A DNA stretch of 64,000 nt from Phallusia mammillata (Eukaryota; Chordata; Ascidiacea; Phlebobranchia; Ascidiidae), in contig QLIY01000812.1 in the NCBI GenBank assembly GCA_003260075.1, positions 1 through 64,000 on the forward strand, in the 5' to 3' direction. The notes under the pieces were generated by a model. The model saw only the letters and a list, made by a program, of their open reading frames with translations, made no database searches and was not told the DNA's origin. How positions within the stretch are numbered: the stretch's first letter is position 1; each line of letters opens with the position of its first letter. Of this stretch, positions 1 to 10,019 are shown in pieces. Position numbers and translations under genes: made by a program.

Positions 1-1560
1 AAAAAAATATTTTTACGCACAGCAGGATTCAACACACACAGCTGTTGCCACTTCCTCAATACGCATTTTCAGCATTTAATTCTGCTGATTGTACCCGGCC
101 AGATGTTTTAATGGTGGTGGGAGAAAGTGTCTGACTCCTCAACGACGTTGAACTAGCACACTGAAAAAAGTCGAATCTAAAATAACGTCATATGGACGTT
201 ACTCGTAGAGCTACGATTGGTGCACCGCTACTCTACGTCATAACAATAAACAAACAACTAAAGTGACAAAATAAAACTGTGGTAAATATCATTCACTGTG
301 GAAAATTATTAATGATGTGCGAGAGATTCGATTTGCTCATTTTTTTGGGCGAATCAGCGGCTTTTCAAAAATAGCCGATTTGGACCAAATTACAAATATA
401 TTTTGGGATCTTGCAACCTAAATATCGCAATAAATTTCGCGCAAAACATGTGTTTCCATCTAATTACGTAACACAAAATCTAATCTTGGCAATTGTATTT
501 GGCCCCACAGTGACAAAGGTTGCACACCCCTGGTTTACACCATCCTCTTTTATGTGAGCCGCTATATCAGGTCTATACTCAATTAGTTTTGTGAAAGGCC
601 CAGACAGAAAAAGTAAAAATACCAAAGGTCTGGACACTTCTGTCAATAATGCAAATGCAACATGTCTTCGCCTATTTTAGTTATAGGTAATGTGTAAAAT
701 CTTGGCCAAGATCAACACATTTGTTTAAGCCGAATGGTTCTGTTTGCAAAACAAAAGCTTGAATTGGGCACTATACATTAAATTACTCCTCGCGAGAGTA
801 TTGACACAACGACACACAAAATACAGTTTATCTAGTTTGGCAGGATTACTTCGTAAGGTTATGATTCAAAATTCAGTTTATTGCGTCATAGATATATTTG
901 TGCGCAATAAAATTTTGTTAATAATGCACTGGAATAATGGACGATTTTGTCGTCACAAAGTTGTCAATCTGGCCTTTCAAGATTTTGGAAATACTATAGG
1001 CTCCTCGCGGTACTCGCCCCCCCCCCGAATCGCTATGCGGACTCGAGTTAACTGTCGCTACATAGCAACGATCACGAAATTAACACACAATATAGCCACA
1101 TCTAATACCCCAAAGGTCCGGATAAGGACCGCGGTCCACCATTTGGGTTGCCCTGCGCTATATGCAGCCTTGCACTCATGGCTGGAAGGGAAAACGTGAT
1201 TACGTCAAAACCGAACACGCCTTTGTGTGAGGCCACAAATCGTTTAGTTGTTTCGGCTTAGTTTCTTTGTCACTACTACCGATTATTCGGTTTCGTTCAG
1301 GAAAATATTTGTACATATTACTTATTCGGTACATCACCAGAAAATATCCTAACGTCTTATCTCATTAAACAAAATGCTAGTAAATTATAATTTGTATAAA
1401 TAAGACACTGAAGATGCTTGCATAAGCGAAATAATATTTTCTGTCTATGATAGCTGACTGATTATAGTCTAAAAATAAATGTTTCCAAACTTGTGGCTAT
1501 TAAACAAACGTTTAGTAAATACCAATAGGTGGCGCAAAGAGCATATTGTCCAAAATCTCT
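1..1560. other. Intergenic stretch, no gene recognised
   Basis: No exon with family resemblance was found on either strand. An open stretch at 744-1199 on the plus strand has no recognisable domain and looks like chance. Around 501-532 the sequence ends in a motif (TTGCACACCCCTG) that matches the right end of hAT-type elements elsewhere in the window, so part of this stretch is probably an old transposon whose left end is not visible. A poly-C run lies near 1019-1027. Confidence 0.5.
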
Positions 1561-1580
1561 GGAAATGCTGACGGATAGGG

Positions 1581-1688
1581 GGCAGGAACTTGACCGAATG
1601 GTCTAGCGCGCCTGACCCATATACAGACATAAAAAACCTGATTGAGATTCGTCCCCGGGAGTGCCCTGGGTTCGAACCCCGTGAAAAA
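1581..1688 (+). mobile_element. tRNA-like SINE, copy 1
   Basis: A compact element starts GGCAGGAACTTGACCGAATG. It has an A-box-like motif (TGACCGAATGG, about 1591-1601), a good B box (GGTTCGAACCC, 1669-1679) and a short A tail. A second copy in reverse orientation lies at 14254-14424. Imperfect flanking copies of a sequence like aaatgctgacg (about 1563-1573 and 1689-1699) look like a target-site duplication. The corresponding site in lectin copy 3 (about 19520) has aaaatgctgacgcttaa without an insert. It is called a SINE, not a tRNA gene, because of the poly-A tail, the two copies and the long spacing between the boxes. Confidence 0.65.
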
Positions 1689-2283
1689 AAAGGCTGACGC
1701 TTAGGACTATTTGGGTGTGGTTTGGTAGTTAAATGACGTTGTAAGAATGTAACTATTGCGAAAACTAATGTTTAACGCACTTAACTAGCCATGTGTGTCG
1801 TTTCACGCCACTTATCCGCATTTATTAATTATTTTCAAATGTGAGTTATAATGTTAGTAGTTCTTCTTCTACCATCACATACAAATTTAAAACATCTTGC
1901 GAATTTTATCATTTAAAGTCTATTTAGTGTTAGTGGTATATGCTTACTATAGTTTTGGAACTGCTGTCGTAAAGTTTACATTGCATTTCTACAATAAGAC
2001 AAAAAGACGATTCGAATATGCAATTTTTAAATTAAGTCTGACTTATTTTTTGATTTGTTGCGAAAAATAGGACTGATGCAAGCGTTAACACGAAAGTAAT
2101 TGCATGTAAAACGATTTAACAACGAAAAGTTGGAATAGCAAATGTGCGAAATTTACTCACCGTTTCGGTCCCCCAAAACACCTTAAAAAAACACTGCATG
2201 GGTGTAAATGAAATCAAAATGATACAACTTAAGATCATAAACTCAGGAACATAATGTGATACAATGCCTTTAAAAACTTGTGA

Positions 2284-3182
2284 TTATGGTGCAACTCTTT
2301 CGCAAATCGCACGCTGTAGTCCGCTGCAAGCATGATCATCCATTTGATAATTATAATAGTGACCAATATGCCCACAGTCAATATTTCCCCCGGTTAGCCC
2401 TGCATTATTAGGCTCCTGCGGAGCGAAATCCGTATTGTGATTGTTTGACGCCACTCCGTCAATCCATTTCCAAGTTCCCTCTCTTTCTATATCGCTCAGA
2501 CCTATCCAGTAATACTCGGGACCAGCTGGTTTCACAAAATTCTCGATAATGTATCTAAAAAATATTAATTTATCCAAGTGTAAAATAGTTTTGCCTTTGA
2601 ACTATTTTTTACCGGGTCACAGTGGTGCAAAAATCTCTAATAGTTTGAATTTGCAATAGCAACAAAGAATTTAATATATTTAAATGTAAATTATTGGCAA
2701 CAAATATCTCTGTTAGAATCTAGAGCCCAAAATCTAGCCTATACTTTATTGCCTCGCCAAAAAATCGATTTGGTGGTTTAAATATTTCAAGCTCATACCT
2801 TCGTGTTTGTGGATCTCTCATACCACTTGTCACCAAATCACCACCAATGGATTGACAATATGTTCTGGCTTCCTGCCATGAACTAAGAGTGGTACGAACG
2901 TGGTATTGCTTCAGAATTGGTTTCCAAACAGGCCCTTGAACAAAAACAAATCGTTTAAAGTTGTTTTAGGATTTACAATCAAATTTTATTCCTACCCGAA
3001 AAATCAAGTCTGCTTTCAACATTTTTTATTCGAGCGTCGTCATTTTTCTGAAATAAAGGCAAGCAGCCCGATTTGTGAGCGGGAACCGATTTACAAACCA
3101 GCAAATTTTCCGTTTCTCCCTGACACATCGCCGAAGATGCAAGGCAACAAACAACAAACAACCAAAATTGTACGGCATTCAT
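2284..3182 (-). CDS. Secreted C-type lectin A (short form)
   Basis: Three exons on the minus strand: 3182-2996, 2934-2799 and 2554-2284, with intron phases 1 and 2. They total 594 nt (197 aa). Exon 1 encodes a signal peptide (MNAVQFWLFVVCCLASSAMC), a segment with LLVCKS, and a short polar neck. Exons 2 and 3 encode one C-type lectin domain with WIGLSD, EPNN and the four canonical cysteines (TYC, IDC, HAC, AIC). The EPN triplet is the family signature of calcium-dependent mannose-type sugar binding. The later WND motif reads QMDD, so binding is predicted, not certain. There is no collagen region. A TATA box lies about 100 bp upstream of the start. The likely role is a secreted, innate-immunity-type sugar-binding protein. 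The frame is uninterrupted and both introns have GT-AG ends. Paralogues B and D share the structure. Confidence 0.85.
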
Positions 3183-3279
3183 TTTGGCAATCTAATTTGC
3201 GTATCAGTTACTCAACTTCAGAATACTGTGTCATTAACTAAACACGAGTAAGGTATTTGTGTAAACCGGCAATGCAAGC

Positions 3280-3287
3280 CTTATATA
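3280..3287 (-). promoter_or_regulatory. TATA box of lectin A
   Basis: On the minus strand the bases read TATATAAG, about 100 bp upstream of the lectin A start codon. The same motif in the same context lies upstream of lectin B, and its counterpart upstream of lectin D is broken. Confidence 0.6.
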
Positions 3288-3299
3288 CAATTTTACCAC

Positions 3300-4190
3300 G
3301 TTTAGGAGCTTTTTTTTCTCCAGCTTAAAACTATCAAACTTGACAGGCCATTAAACATTCGGTTTGTGACTTTAAAATGTCAAAATTAAACTACAGGATG
3401 ATGAGTTTTTAGTGAAATTAAATGCACCATTAATTTACGATCGTTCAACTATCACGTTTATCACGAAACCAATTACGACTAAACCGTTTGGTTTATATCC
3501 ACTTTCACTGTCATGATTGATTAATTACAAGCCGTAAGACACATTACTCTTAGATTACGACTATAAGCAGCAAGTACATACAGGTAGATACGTTAAAGTG
3601 TTTCCAGAAAACTTTCTGAACATTGACAGCAACAAATTTAAAGTTGGTTTTCAGCTTTAAACTTTCGGTGGTACAGGGTTTACGGCTGTAATTAAACAAA
3701 TAAACGATGTAGCCCAGATTTAATGTCTCAGAGCACAACCACTGTAAAATTTTTGTTTGATAACTTTAAAATAGCCTTGTTGAGTAAAGGCTTGGGGCCT
3801 TCGTTTCAAGTATTTTAAATTATTTGAATTATTTGATTATTGACTTAAAAGGGAAAACTTTATTTGATTATTTGAATATTTAAAAACCTTTATTTGATAA
3901 CAGCCCTAAGAGGGATATTAGCAAAAGCTTTTACATTTGGCTTCAAAGTCGTTCATAAACTAAAATCACAAAATTACACCTTCAGTATTCAGTATTCTGA
4001 TTTCAAGCAACATGCTGAAGTATGCCAATTTTCGCAATTAGTTGAATAATCATTTCTACATGGATTTCTGAACATAACATTTAACGTTATCAATTATCAA
4101 AATTCTTTGCAGCTACGCACTTTTCGCATTTTCCTGACACGATTATCCAAAAACGGACTAATTACAAATTAATAGTTTAGTAAGCTGCCT
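3300..4190. other. Upstream flank of lectin A, no gene
   Basis: This is AT-rich non-coding DNA shared with the flanks of the other lectin genes (for example 10013-10280 and 21780-21930). It contains gtttatat at 3491-3498, which is the empty version of a site that in copy 2 carries a 669-bp hAT-type element. No exon was recognised. Confidence 0.5.
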
Positions 4191-4460
4191 GCGACCTATG
4201 TGTTGGTTTTTATCTCTGTTTTACTTCCTTGCAGTGAAGAAAGAAAAACCTTCACAACGATTTCAGTTTGTTGCGTTATTTTAAATGCACTTTCTCAGCA
4301 TGTAGTACACCAAAAAATAAATGAATACAATTATGAAAATGTGTTTTGGTTTATCTGTCACATTTCCATCATGAAGTTTTTAGTCGTAATAAATTATTGC
4401 AATGTTAAATGTGGCACTTGCAAACTAACGGCTTTTCCCAAAGGGCACCGACAACTTACT
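4190..4460 (-). pseudogene. Scar of a deleted collectin gene
   Basis: Bases 4190-4320 match the sequence just 3' of the lectin C and E coding regions (12185-12310 and 22455-22580), ending in ctttctcag(c/t)atg. Within about 35 bp the similarity switches to sequence lying upstream of the same genes (4352-4460 matches 14695-14800 and about 24105-24165). The whole collectin gene that should lie between is absent. The simplest reading is a deletion in this copy; loss of the gene before duplication is less likely because both flanks are present. Confidence 0.6.
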
Positions 4461-4869
4461 AAACTAGGCATCCCAGGGCTACTACTGGGCTATGTTACTT
4501 GTGAAACAGTTATGATGCACTTACATTTGTTGTTCATTCATTGAAGGCAAAACAGTAACAAAATCGCATTACACATAAGTAATTAACGGGCGCGGTAAGC
4601 AAAACAATATCCACGCTTTCCTGACACATGATATTCTGATAAAGGTACAAACCTTTACACAACATGTAGTTTAATAGTTTATCCCCGGGTATTGTGGACG
4701 CCTAAAAGTAAATTAAGAGGGGGGTAACATCTTACTAATCTATTAACAAACATTTTTTCAATACAATTTAGTTAGAGGACAAGAATATACAATATGTAGC
4801 ACATTTTCAAAAAAAGGTGCACTGGTCAAAGTTAATTTTTCCAAAGGAGTGCAATATATAGTTGTACAC

Positions 4870-5352
4870 CAGTGGTTCCCAACCTGGGGTTCGCGGAGCT
4901 CCGAAGGGGTCCGTAAGATGGTTTCAGGGGGTCCGTGGAGGCAAACATTTATAATACCAGAAACCAACAGTAAAATATTTGTAAGTTTTCGGAGCGTTTT
5001 TACAATCCTGCATACCCGTGCAAACTGTTAATCAAAATTTCGGGCCAGGAAAAATTACGTTTTCGTGATTGTTAGCTCCATTGTGACATCACAGCACACA
5101 TGAACAATGGAAATTATAGTGCTTTGTTTCAATCTTGTACACAAGAAAATGTATCTCTTTGTTGCTACAGTACAGAACTTCATTGAGATTTAAGGCTTAT
5201 TGTAAAGGTTGATTAAAATGCTACCAAAAAGTATAATAACGTTTAATGCATAAAACGAAAAACATAGAGAGACGTACGGAAAATTGGGGGGTCCGCAGAC
5301 ATATAAAATTTATAAAAGGGGTCCGTGACTACAAAAAGGTTGGGAACCACTG
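4870..5352. mobile_element. hAT-type non-autonomous element (483 bp)
   Basis: The ends are inverted repeats, CAGTGGTTCCCAACC and GGTTGGGAACCACTG. The flanks are ttgtacac (4862-4869) and ctgtacac (5353-5360), an 8-bp target duplication with one mismatch, as expected of the hAT superfamily. The related site in lectin copy 2 (10813-10820, ttgctcac) lacks the element, which confirms the ends. No transposase frame is present. Confidence 0.85.
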
Positions 5353-5930
5353 CTGTACACGATGGCGTCTAAATTTAGCTGGGTTGGGCACACTTGATTT
5401 AGTGAACTAAATTTGCCCAACTGCGCCATCTGAGGAACTTTCATATGACTATTTTGTCCGTTATAGTATAACAATCTCAAACAAAGATATTGACAATTTA
5501 ATTGAACACTTTCGTTCTAAGAAAAACGTCTTTTTGCGTGTATTAAACGTGTATTAAGGTATTACTTTCTCTCTCTATCATTCCCTCGGAAGGTTTCGAT
5601 GAGAAAAAATACTTTTAATTAGTGTCTTTAACAAAATACTTTGCAAAAAAGATTTTCGCAGCTGTGTCCTGTGCTTTACCATAGCCACCTTTCCTTAGTG
5701 TGTTGCTATGTTTGTTGCTTCAAGATGTACGTGAACAAAATACAATACAATAGAATCATCACAACATAGCACATAAGATATTGTATTTGACTGTGGTGCA
5801 AGTACAGTTAGTAAAAACATTTGTCTGAGAAAATGATAGAAAGCAACTAAGTGATATTAGTACAAGGTGACTCCTCGCCTACAGTAGGGTCAAGATTACA
5901 GTATATAAGTGTTTTTTTGTTAGGCAAGTG

Positions 5931-6091
5931 CAGGTTTTTTTTAAGGTTTGGTTTGGGTGACCGCTAAGTAGTTTTAAGAGACCGCAAGTGTTTCATTTAA
6001 ATACCAAAAAATAGCCATATTTAATTTTGGGTAACCGCTGGAGAAATTTGGGGGACCGTTTCGGTCCCCCAAAACACCTTAAAAAACACTG
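5931..6091. mobile_element. Small hAT-type MITE (161 bp)
   Basis: It starts CAGGTTTTTTTTAAGG and ends with the near-inverse CCTTAAAAAACACTG. The flanks are ggcaagtg (5923-5930) and ggcaagag (6092-6099), matching in 7 of 8 bases. A piece of the same right end (tttcggtcccccaaaacacc) also sits at about 2164-2197, downstream of lectin A. Confidence 0.65.
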
Positions 6092-6099
6092 GGCAAGAG

Positions 6100-6690
6100 C
6101 AAAGAGTTTGTGTCGCCTTTCAAAATCCGCAATTTTGAAATGATGTTTGGTTTATTTTTTCGTTTGTTTGAATTAGAACTAAAAATTGCTTTGCAAAAAA
6201 GGTTTTCACAGTTGTGTCCAATGTTTTTACTTTAGCTACATTGAATCAATGTGCTATGTTTAACGCGTTAAGTTAAGGTAAGCGTGAATAAAATACAATA
6301 CAATTAATGGCGTAGACAGCGGAAAACTTTGGAAGAGGCAAAAAACTTTTAGTGCATGTGAAACTGACCGCTCTTAATCTGCCAGACAACTCTGATGTGT
6401 AACGAAATACGAAAACCATAATGTGTAACGAATCTCCAGTAAGGTTGGTTTGACAAGGTAAGCATCATTTTTTTATTCTAAGTTACATTACATTTGCCGT
6501 AAAATGAAATGATGCATATTATGTGTGAAGAATCCATTTTGCCGATGTCCTTGCAACGTTTTGGTTGTCTGTAAATGTTGACCCTGGCCCAACACTCTGG
6601 ACAGCTCCACTTCTGGCACGCCAGTAATTGGCTTTTTCTAAGTGTGTGTTTCCTTCGCAGAAAAACGTGTTTGATCGTGTTCGTGATCGA
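6100..6690. other. Intergenic stretch, no gene
   Basis: AT-rich sequence with no recognised exon, RNA gene or intact element. Parts near 6180-6300 resemble 5640-5750 (GCAAAAAAG-type segments and a gtgaataaaatacaatacaa stretch), so it is probably an internal duplication within copy 1. Confidence 0.4.
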
Positions 6691-6691
6691 A

Positions 6692-7090
6692 ACTAGAGAT
6701 GCACTGAATCAGCTAATTTTCGGTTTGGCTGAAACCAGATCGTTTATGACGTCACGCAAAGTCGTACGCTACGCGTTTGATATGAAAAACATAAGTTGTT
6801 CTACCAAGAAAACAGTGCAAAACACTTGTGTTTCGTCATCGCCTCAGTTCTGTGGGGTTTAACATTGCCTCAGGCACGATTGTAAGCCCGCCAATGAATT
6901 GTTGTCTGGAGTGCGAATACTGGACGCGATTTTAGTTGTAGCGTATAGTTTAAAAATGTGTGGTACTATATAGGGCTGAAAAGACACGTTTTTCGCTTTA
7001 AATTTGTGTTCGTAACAGATTCGGTTTCCGCCGAATCGCAACAAATTATTCGGCCGAAACTGAATCTTTGTAAAACTGGCAACATCCACG
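6692..7090. mobile_element. Fragment of an hAT-like element
   Basis: The sequence begins AGAGATGCACTGAATCAG and shares long stretches with the complete element at 9344-10012, including gtttatgacgtcacgc, taacattgcctcaggc and ttattcggccgaaac. The right end is not preserved, so this is a truncated relative. Confidence 0.6.
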
Positions 7091-7155
7091 CGTTTTCAGA
7101 AATTAGATCATTTCTACATCTATATCTCATTAGATTCAGCCATATAGGCTACAAT

Positions 7156-7235
7156 CAGGGGTCGCCAAACCACGGCCCGTGGGCCGGATCCGGCCCTCGA
7201 GGTCATTTCATCTGGCCCGCGAAAAAAAAAGTTAG
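7156..7235. mobile_element. hAT-like element, left-end fragment
   Basis: It starts CAGGGGTCGCCAAACCACGG and continues with GGCCCGTGGGCCGG, the same family look as the complete element at 15179-15648. A matching right end and target duplication were not found, so it is a fragment. Confidence 0.5.
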
Positions 7236-8175
7236 GCCGCTACAAGTCTCGTAATGCCGATAGATGGTACAAAAGGGCAGTAACGTCTGTAAAAAAATTG
7301 TGAAAATACGGACGATTAGGATTATTTGAGTTGGAATGAGGTTTGTAATGAAGTGACGTTGTAACTTGTAACTGACGTGAAACTTACTTCCTCACATTAA
7401 ACGAAACTTACTTCCTCACATTAAACGTATTCCCCATAACCATGTGCTACTGTTACATAATTATTACGTCACATGTGCTCTGTGGCGCCCCCAGTGTGCT
7501 TTCTGTAAGTAGCGATACTCGACGTGGCAAGGAATGCACGTGGTAGTCGTGATTTGGTCGTTGTGCAAGACAGATGTGATTTTCCTGTCTGGATTTTATA
7601 TGCCGGTTTTTATATTGCCAATAAAGATTGCAACAATTGTTAACTGCAGATCCATACCGAACAGAAAAAGGCGCGTTACGCTACTTCATCAGATTTTTTA
7701 ACAATCGACATATATCAATCGTTTTCGGATGCAAGTTGTAATGTTGGTAGTAGTTCTTCTACCATTACATACAAAAAAATCGTTTTATACATTTTATCAT
7801 TTGAAGTTTAACTATGTTCATTTACTGTAGTGGTAAACACTTAGCGCAGTTTGGAAACCGCATGTTGTCTTTAGTGTCTATAGTGCATTTCTGCAATAGT
7901 TTTTCTGGACAAAATTGCTATTTAAAAAATGCAATTTTAAAATGTCCGGTTTATGTTATTGTTTATTTGAAAGTTGGCAGATGTGCGAAATTTACTCGTT
8001 CTGTGAAATTGTGAATGATAAATACAAATGAAAGTTCTACATTTAATCGACTTAGAAATAAACTGGGTACATTTAATATCATGATACAGATATAAATGAA
8101 ATCAAAATGATACAATTTAAGATGGTAAATACAGCAGGTATACAACGTGGTACAATGCCTTTTAAAAACTTGTGA

Positions 8176-9037
8176 TTATGGTGCAACTCTTTCGCAAATC
8201 GCACGCTGTGGTCGACTGCAAGCATGGTCATCCATTTTATAATTATAATAGTGACCAATATGCCCACAGTCAACATTTCCCCCGGTTAGCCCTGCATTAT
8301 TGGGTTCACCTGAAGCGAAATCCGTATTCTGACTGTTCGACGCCACTCCGTCATTCCATTTCCAAGTTCCCTCTCTTTCTATATCGCTCAGACCTATCCA
8401 ATAATATTCGGCACCAGCTGGTTTCACAAAATTGTCTATAATGTATCTGAAAAACCATAATATTCATTTATTCTTTACGTAAAATCAATTTTACCTTTGA
8501 ACGTTTTAGAGGTTAATGGTGCAAAATGGTGACTCTTAGTTTCAAATTTGCAACAGCAAATTCCAAGGATACATTAATATATTTGTAAATTATTGGCAGC
8601 AATATCTCTGTTGGAACCGAAACTATGCTTTTATTGTTTAGCCAAATATTTCAAGCTCATACTTGCGTGTTTGTGGATCTCTCATTCCACTTGTCACCAA
8701 ATCACCACCAATGGATTGACAATATGTTCTGGCTTCATGCCATGAGCTCAAAGTGGTACGGACGTGGTATTGCTTCAGAATTGGTTTCCAAACAGGCCCT
8801 TAAAAAACAAAAACAAATCGTTTAGAGTTGTTTTGCGATTTGCAATCCAACTTTATTTGTACCCGATAAATCATCAAGTCTGTTTTCAACAGTTTTTATT
8901 CGAGTGTCATTCGGCAAGCAGCCCGATCTGTCAGCCGGGACAGATTTACAAACCAGCAGATTTTCCTTTTCTCCTTGACATATCACCGAAGATGCCAGGC
9001 AACATACAATACACAACCAAAACTGTACGGCATTCAT
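8176..9037 (-). CDS. Secreted C-type lectin B (short form)
   Basis: Three exons on the minus strand: 9037-8863, 8798-8663 and 8446-8176, phases 1 and 2. They total 582 nt (193 aa). The layout is that of lectin A: signal peptide (MNAVQFWLCIVCCLASS), LLVCKS segment, a short amphipathic neck (IKTVENRLDDLSG) and a C-type lectin domain. The domain has WIGLSDIE, a GEPNN motif and cysteines in TYC, VDC, HAC and AIC. EPN is the family mark of mannose-type, calcium-dependent sugar binding. Compared with A and D it lacks a 19-nt stretch after the codons for GCLP, which keeps its frame open. An upstream extension (MSNWNSNSITK) is in frame, but the second ATG precedes the signal peptide and is preferred. 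It is probably a soluble immune lectin. Confidence 0.85.
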
Positions 9038-9130
9038 TTTGGTAATCGAATTTGAGTTCCAGTTACTCAACTTTAGAATACTGTGTCAATACCTAAACAA
9101 AAGTTAGTTGTGTAAACCGGTAACCCAAGC

Positions 9131-9138
9131 CTTATATA
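9131..9138 (-). promoter_or_regulatory. TATA box of lectin B
   Basis: TATATAAG on the minus strand, about 95 bp upstream of the lectin B start, in the same context as upstream of lectin A (CC-TTATATACAATTTTACCACG on the plus strand). Confidence 0.6.
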
Positions 9139-9343
9139 CAATTTTACCACGTTTAGGAGTTTTTTTTCTCCAGCTCGAAACTACCAACTTTGGAAACGCA
9201 GTTCAAAAATTCGACTTGAAAGTGACGAAATAACGATACAGGTTGATGTGTTTTCGGTTAAAGGAAATGCACCATTAAGTTTCGATCGTTGAACTGTCAC
9301 GTTTGTCACGAAAACAATTACAGCGAAACCGCTTGGTTTATAT

Positions 9344-10012
9344 TAGAACCGAGTCGGCTAACTTTCGATTTGGCCGAAACCGAAAATTCGGCAGTTTTAC
9401 CGAAAAAATCCTGCCGAATCAACCAGATCATTTATGACGTCACGCGAAGTCGTATATGCTAAGCGTTTGATACGAAAAGATAAGTTTTTCTACGAAGAAA
9501 ACAGTTTAAATACTAGTTTTTCGTCATAATTTCAGTCCTGCGGGGTTTAACATTGCCTCAGGCTTGATCGCCGGCCTGCAAATGAATTACTGATTTGTTG
9601 TGTGCAGTGCGAAAAACAATAGGCTAATACAGTGGTCGGCAACCGCCGGCCCGCGGTCCGGTACCGGTCCGCGAGGAGTTCGTTACCGGGCCGTATAAAT
9701 TTTAATGTTAAACGTTTTGCCCATGTATCCCGGGCCGACCCCTGGGCTAATAGATAAAAAATATAAAATACTTAACTCGATTTTTGTTATGGCGTAGTTT
9801 GATAGATTGTGTGGTAACTTTTTGTTATGGCGTAGTTTGATAGATTGTGTGGTAAAAGGCTGAAAAGACACGGTTTACGTTTTCAATTTGTGTTCGGAAA
9901 AGATTCGGTTTCGCCCGAATCGCAACAAATTATTCGGCCGAAACGAAATCTTGGTTAAATTGTCCGATCCGGAAGAATAAATTCGGCAAACCGAATATTC
10001 GGTACATCTCTA
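9344..10012. mobile_element. hAT-type element (669 bp) with a nested MITE
   Basis: It is inserted in the upstream flank of lectin B. The 8-bp target duplication gtttatat lies at 9336-9343 and 10013-10020. The right end reads ACCGAATATTCGGTACATCT, a common hAT terminal style, and the left end is TAGAACCGAGTCGGC. The paralogous flank of lectin A (3491-3498) carries the empty site. A second element is nested at 9630-9744. A 37-bp tandem duplication (ttttgttatggcgtagtttg...) lies at about 9781-9855. Confidence 0.8.
9630..9744. mobile_element. Nested hAT-type MITE (115 bp)
   Basis: It starts CAGTGGTCGGCAACC and ends GGGCCGACCCCTG, with a perfect 8-bp target duplication ggctaata at 9622-9629 and 9745-9752. 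It sits inside the element at 9344-10012 and is therefore younger. A related fragment lies at 24168-24389. Confidence 0.8.
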
Positions 10013-10019
10013 GTTTATA

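Larger units (their letters stand above)
1690..5810 (-). repeat. Lectin-cluster segmental copy 1
   Basis: This copy is recognised by similarity to copies 2 and 3. The flank downstream of the lectin gene (1690-2280) resembles 7300-8170 and 19523-20050. The upstream flank (3300-3740) resembles 9120-9340 plus 10013-10280. The segment 4190-4320 resembles the flank just 3' of lectins C and E. The segment 4550-5810 resembles 10430-10930. It holds lectin A but no collectin gene. Boundaries are approximate because the copies are mosaic and broken by transposons. Confidence 0.7.

Noticed and set aside
744..1199. Plus-strand open stretch of 151 codons
   Set aside because: No domain, low-complexity tail across a poly-C run, and no splice-supported neighbours. 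Looks like chance.
1581..1688. A tRNA gene
   Set aside because: Box A and B are present, but the spacing is too long, no cloverleaf could be drawn, and the A tail plus a second copy point to a SINE.
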